From assembly GCA_905250125.1 (NCBI GenBank), contig CAJNOL010000504.1, forward strand, positions 1 to 64,000: DNA of 64,000 nucleotides. The letters are read 5' to 3'. The position numbers and the translations under genes were made by a program. Positions 59,801-64,000 of the stretch are shown in pieces. Within the stretch, counting starts at the first letter, position 1. Every line of letters begins with the position of its first letter. The stretch comes from Rotaria sordida (lineage: Eukaryota; Rotifera; Eurotatoria; Philodinida; Philodinidae). The notes beneath the pieces were generated by a model. That model had not been told where the DNA came from and ran no database searches. It worked only from the letters and a program-made list of their open reading frames with translations.

Positions 59801-60360
59801 ACAGTGCTGCAGTTTCGATGATCTATATACGCTCTTGGTGAAGTGCATGTATTAAATAAATATTAATGATAATTTAGCTTTGGATGCGCTTCAAATGGAA
59901 CATCCTCTGTTAAAAGTTTGTTCGATGTCTCAAGCATCATCTGCATCGAAGAAAAAAGCAAAAAATTCACTTGGTATATCATATATTATTTATCTTCTTT
60001 TTTAATTAATATATATATATATATATATTTTTCTTTTTTTATTATTCTGATGGTATATAGAATTTCTTCAACCGTATAAAACTCGACCGCAAACATCATC
60101 ATTAACAGCTAATCGTCGTATATGTGCTGCATTGGGTTTAAAAAATCCGATGAGTAGTGATAAAACTAAAACTGAACGACAAAAAATTGAAACAGCTAGA
60201 CGTAAATATATATATATATAATTATGTTTATTTTTATTTTTAAATAAGAAAAAAATTAAATGCTTATTTCTTTTTTTGTCTAGAACAAAAAATTCGTGAC
60301 AAAGAAGAACAAAAAACAGTTTGGGATGGTGGTATTTTATCTGCTACATCAACAACATAA
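56841..60360 (+). CDS. R3H and coiled-coil domain protein (R3HCC1/R3HCC1L-like)
   Basis: About eight exons, starting at the ATG at 56841 and stopping at 60358-60360. The first two exons encode an R3H-type domain (MYGCYLTSDDDKFLDLITDE; LLFPPLSSRHRLLLHRL; FSIGEEKTTRRAIIC). R3H domains bind single-stranded nucleic acid. A low-complexity middle has proline-rich, Lys-rich and a run of about 13 Glu. The C-terminal half matches R3HCC1L: AHVVEVSNFPSTFRSEDL, FDIKWVDETHALIVF, DALQMEHPLLKVCSMSQAS, EFLQPYKTRPQTS, ANRRICAALGL, and a coiled-coil end with KEEQKTVWDGG. That half resembles a divergent RNA-recognition fold. The human protein has been connected with the exon junction complex. Two introns (57181-58276 and 59150-59877) are long; the second holds a foldback repeat. 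Confidence 0.85.
57181..58276. other. Long intron of the R3H gene
   Basis: About 1.1 kb between the R3H exons and the exon encoding TPSTTTLVPSNGE. It contains only short unsupported frames (57828-58022 minus, 58133-58315 plus) and no repeat I can define. Confidence 0.5.
59229..59852. repeat. Diverged foldback repeat in the R3H gene intron
   Basis: The left arm, about 59229-59345, contains TACCAAGAATGTAGATCAT and AGAGTTATGATGAAC. The right arm, about 59735-59852, contains their inverted counterparts ATTCATCATAACT and GATGATCTATA followed by CTCTTGGTGAAGT. Gaps and mismatches are frequent, so the element is old. Confidence 0.6.
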
Positions 60361-60568
60361 TTTTTTTGTTTTTTAATATTTATTTAATATTTTTTTTTTT
60401 GTATCTAATCTAAAATTTTGTCACAATATATGTTTGATTATTTCGTTTGTGTTTTTGTCTCGTTTGTTTTTTCATTCAGATTTTTGTCTATTATACTATC
60501 ATATTCTTATTGGTGAGAAAATAAAACAAAACAAGAATGTAACTACATTGAATTTCTAGATTTTATCA

Positions 60569-60979
60569 ATGTCATCTCAAGTTTCAACTGAATCAATTAT
60601 TAAACAATTATGTTCAGGAATATTATCCGGTGGTACTATTGGAATATTTATAAGTAAAGGTCAATATGTTCTTTCATATTTAGCATTTACTTCACTTGGT
60701 TTAATTGATATTGCATATCATTTGAATTATTTAAAAGCACATATAACACATTTAACTTATAATCAATTAACAACTCGTAGAGATATTAGATCAAGATTTA
60801 ATGATTTACAACGAAATATACACAGAGATTTGCGTGATCCACGTAATGATTTCAATCAAGAATTAGAATGGTTATGGAGTGATATAAAAAGACATATTGA
60901 TGGACATATTTATTTTGGAATGGGTTTTACAATAGCATTTTTATTGAGTGTTGTTCTTGTACCAAAAAATCATCGCTAA
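60569..60979 (+). CDS. FUN14-family-like small membrane protein
   Basis: A single-exon frame of 136 residues. It has two N-terminal hydrophobic segments (about residues 12-55) joined by a short loop, a long charged helix (about 66-110, rich in Arg, Asp and Glu), and a C-terminal hydrophobic segment (HIYFGMGFTIAFLLSVVLV). This order, and the position of SGGTIGIFISKG where FUNDC1 has GGVTGWCAGFLFQKVGK, fit the FUN14 family of mitochondrial outer-membrane proteins. The N-terminal LC3-interacting motif of FUNDC1 is absent, so a mitophagy role should not be assumed. Similarity is weak and the call is tentative; it could be an unrelated three-pass protein. The ATG lies 9 bases after a TTTCTAG acceptor-like site and 208 bases after the upstream stop. 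Confidence 0.5.
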   Translation: MSSQVSTESIIKQLCSGILSGGTIGIFISKGQYVLSYLAFTSLGLIDIAYHLNYLKAHITHLTYNQLTTRRDIRSRFNDLQRNIHRDLRDPRNDFNQELEWLWSDIKRHIDGHIYFGMGFTIAFLLSVVLVPKNHR

Positions 60980-61366
60980 AAATGTTGTTTTTTTTTTGGA
61001 ATCATTAGGAGCACATGTGTTGCACTATTAGAACTATTGATCTATTTTTTTTATATTGTTATAAAACGTGCTTCTAGAAAGATCAACATACTGTGTGAAT
61101 GGATAGAAATTATTTGCTACATATTCTATGCAATAAAATTTGATCAATAAATAGGTTATTATGTCACTATAGATGATTTTCATTTTATTTTCAATATATA
61201 TTAGTTTTCATATGGAGTTATATATTAAAAGAAAAAGTTCTTACATCTATATAGTATTTATTGATCCTTAAAAAGTTTGATAGTAAACGGAAGTATAAAG
61301 ATGTTTAATAGACAAATGTTTATTTGATCTATGTTGTGTGTGTGTGTGTGTTTTTTTCAGATAGAT
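60980..61366. other. Intergenic stretch before TTLL12
   Basis: AT-rich, with a (GT)n run at about 61335-61350 leading straight into TTTTTTTCAG (acceptor at 61359-61360), 6 bases before the TTLL12 start codon. No gene. Confidence 0.5.
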
Positions 61367-63995
61367 ATGGAATATAATCATGTTGAACATGGTGACGTAC
61401 TTGTCAGTGGAAATTTACTAAATAGTTTTGTTGATTTACATCGATCACAACTTGAATTATCTGGTGTACCTCAATTATTCTATCCTACTCTATTTGATAA
61501 ACTTAAAAAGCAGGTTAATTAATAATCAGAAAAAAAAAACATGTATGATTAATCTAATTTATTTGAATAATAGATTTTTGATGCTGGTGACTATTTTGGT
61601 ATAACTGAAGTGGAAAATGATGAAGGTGAAACTGTTCAACGTAGAGTATGTGTAACTAGTGAACATAATCTACTCAAAGATGATCCTTCAATGTTAGTTA
61701 AAACGATATCTTTTATTGAAATATCGTATTTTTTCTTTCTTTTTTTTTTGTTACAGGATCTTTCTTATTGATCATGCATATACTTATCGAATAAATAATA
61801 TTCGAAATGAACTTGAACAATTACCTGACTTAGTCGAACGACTTTCTCGATTAATGTTAATATCATCAGATGAAGAAAATAAAATTAATGCTATTATTGA
61901 ACATATGTGGAAATTTAATCATACATATACATTAGCTACTAATGAAGGTAATGCTGAAGATCGTGAACCTTATTGGTATATTCGAGATGAATTTGGTTCG
62001 GCTATTGAACATTCTGATCAAGCTAATGTTCGATTGGTACCTTTTCTTTCAATGATTGATGGACAAATGTATACATTATTATGGCTTATTAAAGATATTA
62101 AATGTAATGGTATGTAACTAAGAAGAATATTTTTCGATAAAATAATTTAGAGAGAAAGATTATATATATATATATGCAAAGTTGAGAAAAATTAAGGGAT
62201 GCATCGAAAGTTTCTAGAAAAAATATTTGACTATCTGTCGTGTATTTAAATGCATTGAAACAAGAATGAGAAGTAGTGTATTAGAATTAGAATTTTGTAC
62301 TCTTTTAGAATATATACTTAGAATTTGTCGGTGACTTTTGACTATTGAACTATAAATGAATCTTGAAAAGACTTTAAAATTTGTTATTGGAGGTAAATAC
62401 TTCGAATGAAACTTGTTCCAGATGTGTCACAATATTTAATCAAATATATCAGAAGATGCAAAAAATAATTCCCAATAGAATGGTATATTTGAATAAAATT
62501 TTTTGCAAAGATACAGCGAAGACTTTTATAAAGTCTATCGTGAGAAAAATGACCTTCTGTCATTTTTTAGCAGATTAACCAAAACTTTCCATTCTTGTGT
62601 GATTTTATAGAGCAGAGATCATCTTGAAGGTACAATATACTTACAGAACTTATTTGATGTAGACTTGTCTTCAGAAAATTTTTTTAGTTCTATCAAGATT
62701 TACTTATAAGTCAATATTCAAAAGTCAGACCGAAAAATTTCAAGCATATATTCTAAAAGAGCGCAAAATTCTACTTCTAATACACAAGTTTTCACTCTTT
62801 TTAAATGCATTTAAATACACGAAAAACGATCAAATATTTTGTTTAGAAACTTTTGACTCAATTTTTATTTATTGTTTTTTTTTCTATAAAATGATATAAT
62901 GTGTAACTCATATTTTTCTGAAATATTTTTAGAATCAGTTACTGTTGATTATGTCTGTGGAATACATGATGAAGTAATACGACGTGCTAAACTTGTTCCT
63001 TGGACTGAAGATGATCTATCAGGAGATATTGATTATCAACAAACAGAACCAAATGAACAATATTTTAATGTATTTTTATATTTATTTTCCATTTATTGAA
63101 TCATATTATTGTTAATTTTGTTTTTTAAATATTACATAGACAGGACGAGAAAATGAAAGTCTTCCATCATCTGATAATTATCCTAGAATTGATTTAACTA
63201 AACTCAATCGAACAATTAATGTCTATACTGATATTGAACTTGTTCGTAATCATTTAATTGATAAACGTTTTCAATTAGTTGAAGATTTATCTCAAGCCGA
63301 TATTATTTTTACAAGAAAACATTTTAAAGATTTTAAGTAAATAATAAAAAAAAAGTAATATTTGATTTTTTTTTTGTCAATTGATTATTTTCTTAGAAAT
63401 TTATGTGAAAATACACAACAATTCATAAATCAATATCCGTTTGAAAATGTAATTAATATTAAAGATCTTTTAGCGGTTATTTGTCGTCGAACATCATTAC
63501 CAATTGATAATGAAACACTTCAATCATATCCATTATGGTTACCAACAACATTTAATTTAACATATGAATTACCAAAATTTATTTCCTATTTTCAACATCG
63601 AGAACAAAAGTAAGGAATTTGGTGTTTTTTAAGAATAGTTTTTCAATGAAAATTTCATTTTGAATTTAATAATAGAAATTTAGATAATCATTGGATTGTT
63701 AAACCATTTAATTTAGCACGATCAATCGATACACATGTAACGAAAAATCTTAATGCTATTATTCGATTAGCTGAATCAGGTCCAAAAGTAAAATATTAAA
63801 TTTATTTTTAATCAAAAACACAGTTCCTTTTTTTTCTAATTAGATTGTTTGCAAATATATTGATAAACCTTTATTATTTGATCGTGAAGATAGTGGTTTA
63901 GTTAAATTTGATATTCGTTATATTGTTTTATTACGTTCATTAGAACCATTAAAAGTTTATGTTTATAAAAAATTTTGGCTTCGTTTTGCAAATAA
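61367..63995 (+). CDS. TTLL12: Tubulin-tyrosine ligase-like protein 12, N-terminal part
   Basis: Eight exons are visible: 61367-61513, 61574-61692, 61757-62109, 62933-63069, 63140-63336, 63397-63609, 63676-63787, 63844-63995. The last ends at a GTAAA donor, so the gene continues beyond the window. The encoded part matches TTLL12 throughout: [96 protein letters not shown], then the TTL-type ATP-grasp start [19 protein letters not shown] and [17 protein letters not shown]12 has a SET-like N-terminal region and a degenerate TTL domain. In mammals it binds tubulin and affects tyrosination and histone methylation but no ligase activity is firmly shown. The start ATG follows a splice acceptor at 61360, so the 5' UTR is spliced. 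The intron 62110-62932 is a foldback. Confidence 0.93.
62179..62866. repeat. Foldback repeat filling a TTLL12 intron
   Basis: Most of intron 62110-62932 is an inverted repeat. The left arm is about 62206-62371 and the right arm about 62686-62854, with weaker pairing outside. Shared blocks include AAAGTTTCTA, GTGTATTTAAATGCATT, GTGTATTAGAA, TAGAATTTTG and CTCTTTTAGAATATAT; identity is about 80 percent or more. A perfect small hairpin (AAAATGACCTTCTGTCATTTT) lies in the loop near 62549. No protein is encoded. Confidence 0.85.
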
Positions 63996-64000
63996 GTAAA

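Noticed and set aside
1-64000. CRISPR arrays, prokaryotic operons, tRNA or rRNA genes
   Set aside because: No regularly spaced repeats with unique spacers, no ribosome-binding-site spacing, and no cloverleaf or rRNA core sequence was noticed; intron-split animal genes dominate.

Overview
The window reads as nuclear DNA of a small invertebrate. It is strongly AT-rich. Most genes are cut into many exons by short GT...AG introns, many under 100 bases, and the encoded proteins are animal families: UNC79, INSM/nerfin, a CNG channel subunit, TTLL12, SAP30BP, TMEM26. The intron style, base composition and an intronless ankyrin plus ADP-ribosyltransferase gene suggest a bdelloid rotifer (Rotaria-like). 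That placement is an inference; no marker gene here proves it.

Layout, left to right: the 3' end of a condensin CAP-G-like gene (+, 3-1645, with a possible frameshift near its end); a transposon-rich stretch; a one-exon TMEM26-like gene (+); an orphan single-pass membrane protein gene (+); a decayed short-chain dehydrogenase (SDR) copy followed by its intact four-exon paralog (both -); SAP30BP (-) head to head with a 14-exon CNG channel beta-like gene (+); three TM2-domain genes on the - strand, the middle one dead; a long gene-poor stretch with a 10-N assembly gap; an INSM/nerfin-like zinc-finger gene (+); an intergenic region with a large foldback element; the ankyrin-ART gene (+); a CRYL1::C11orf54 fusion gene (-); the 13.4-kb UNC79 gene (-), which carries a hAT element with a second element nested inside it; CUEDC1 (+, head to head with UNC79); an R3HCC1L-like gene (+); a FUN14-like small membrane protein (+); and the first eight coding exons of TTLL12 (+), cut by the window end.

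Two things stand out. First, L-gulonate 3-dehydrogenase (CRYL1) and the zinc-binding DUF1907 protein C11orf54 form one continuous coding frame. The junction lies inside a single exon, so the fusion is visible without any splice assumption, and it suggests the two domains act on successive steps of the glucuronate/uronate pathway. Second, long imperfect inverted repeats (foldback or MITE-like, arms about 35 to 250 bases) recur through the window. Many lie inside introns, so their transcripts should contain long hairpins. Their sequences differ, so this is a recurring architecture and not one family.

Genes on one strand often follow closely (UNC79 to the CRYL1 fusion, 106 bases). Several start codons sit a few bases after a pyrimidine-AG splice acceptor. 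Both fit spliced-leader trans-splicing, which is known in bdelloids, but 5' UTR introns would look the same.
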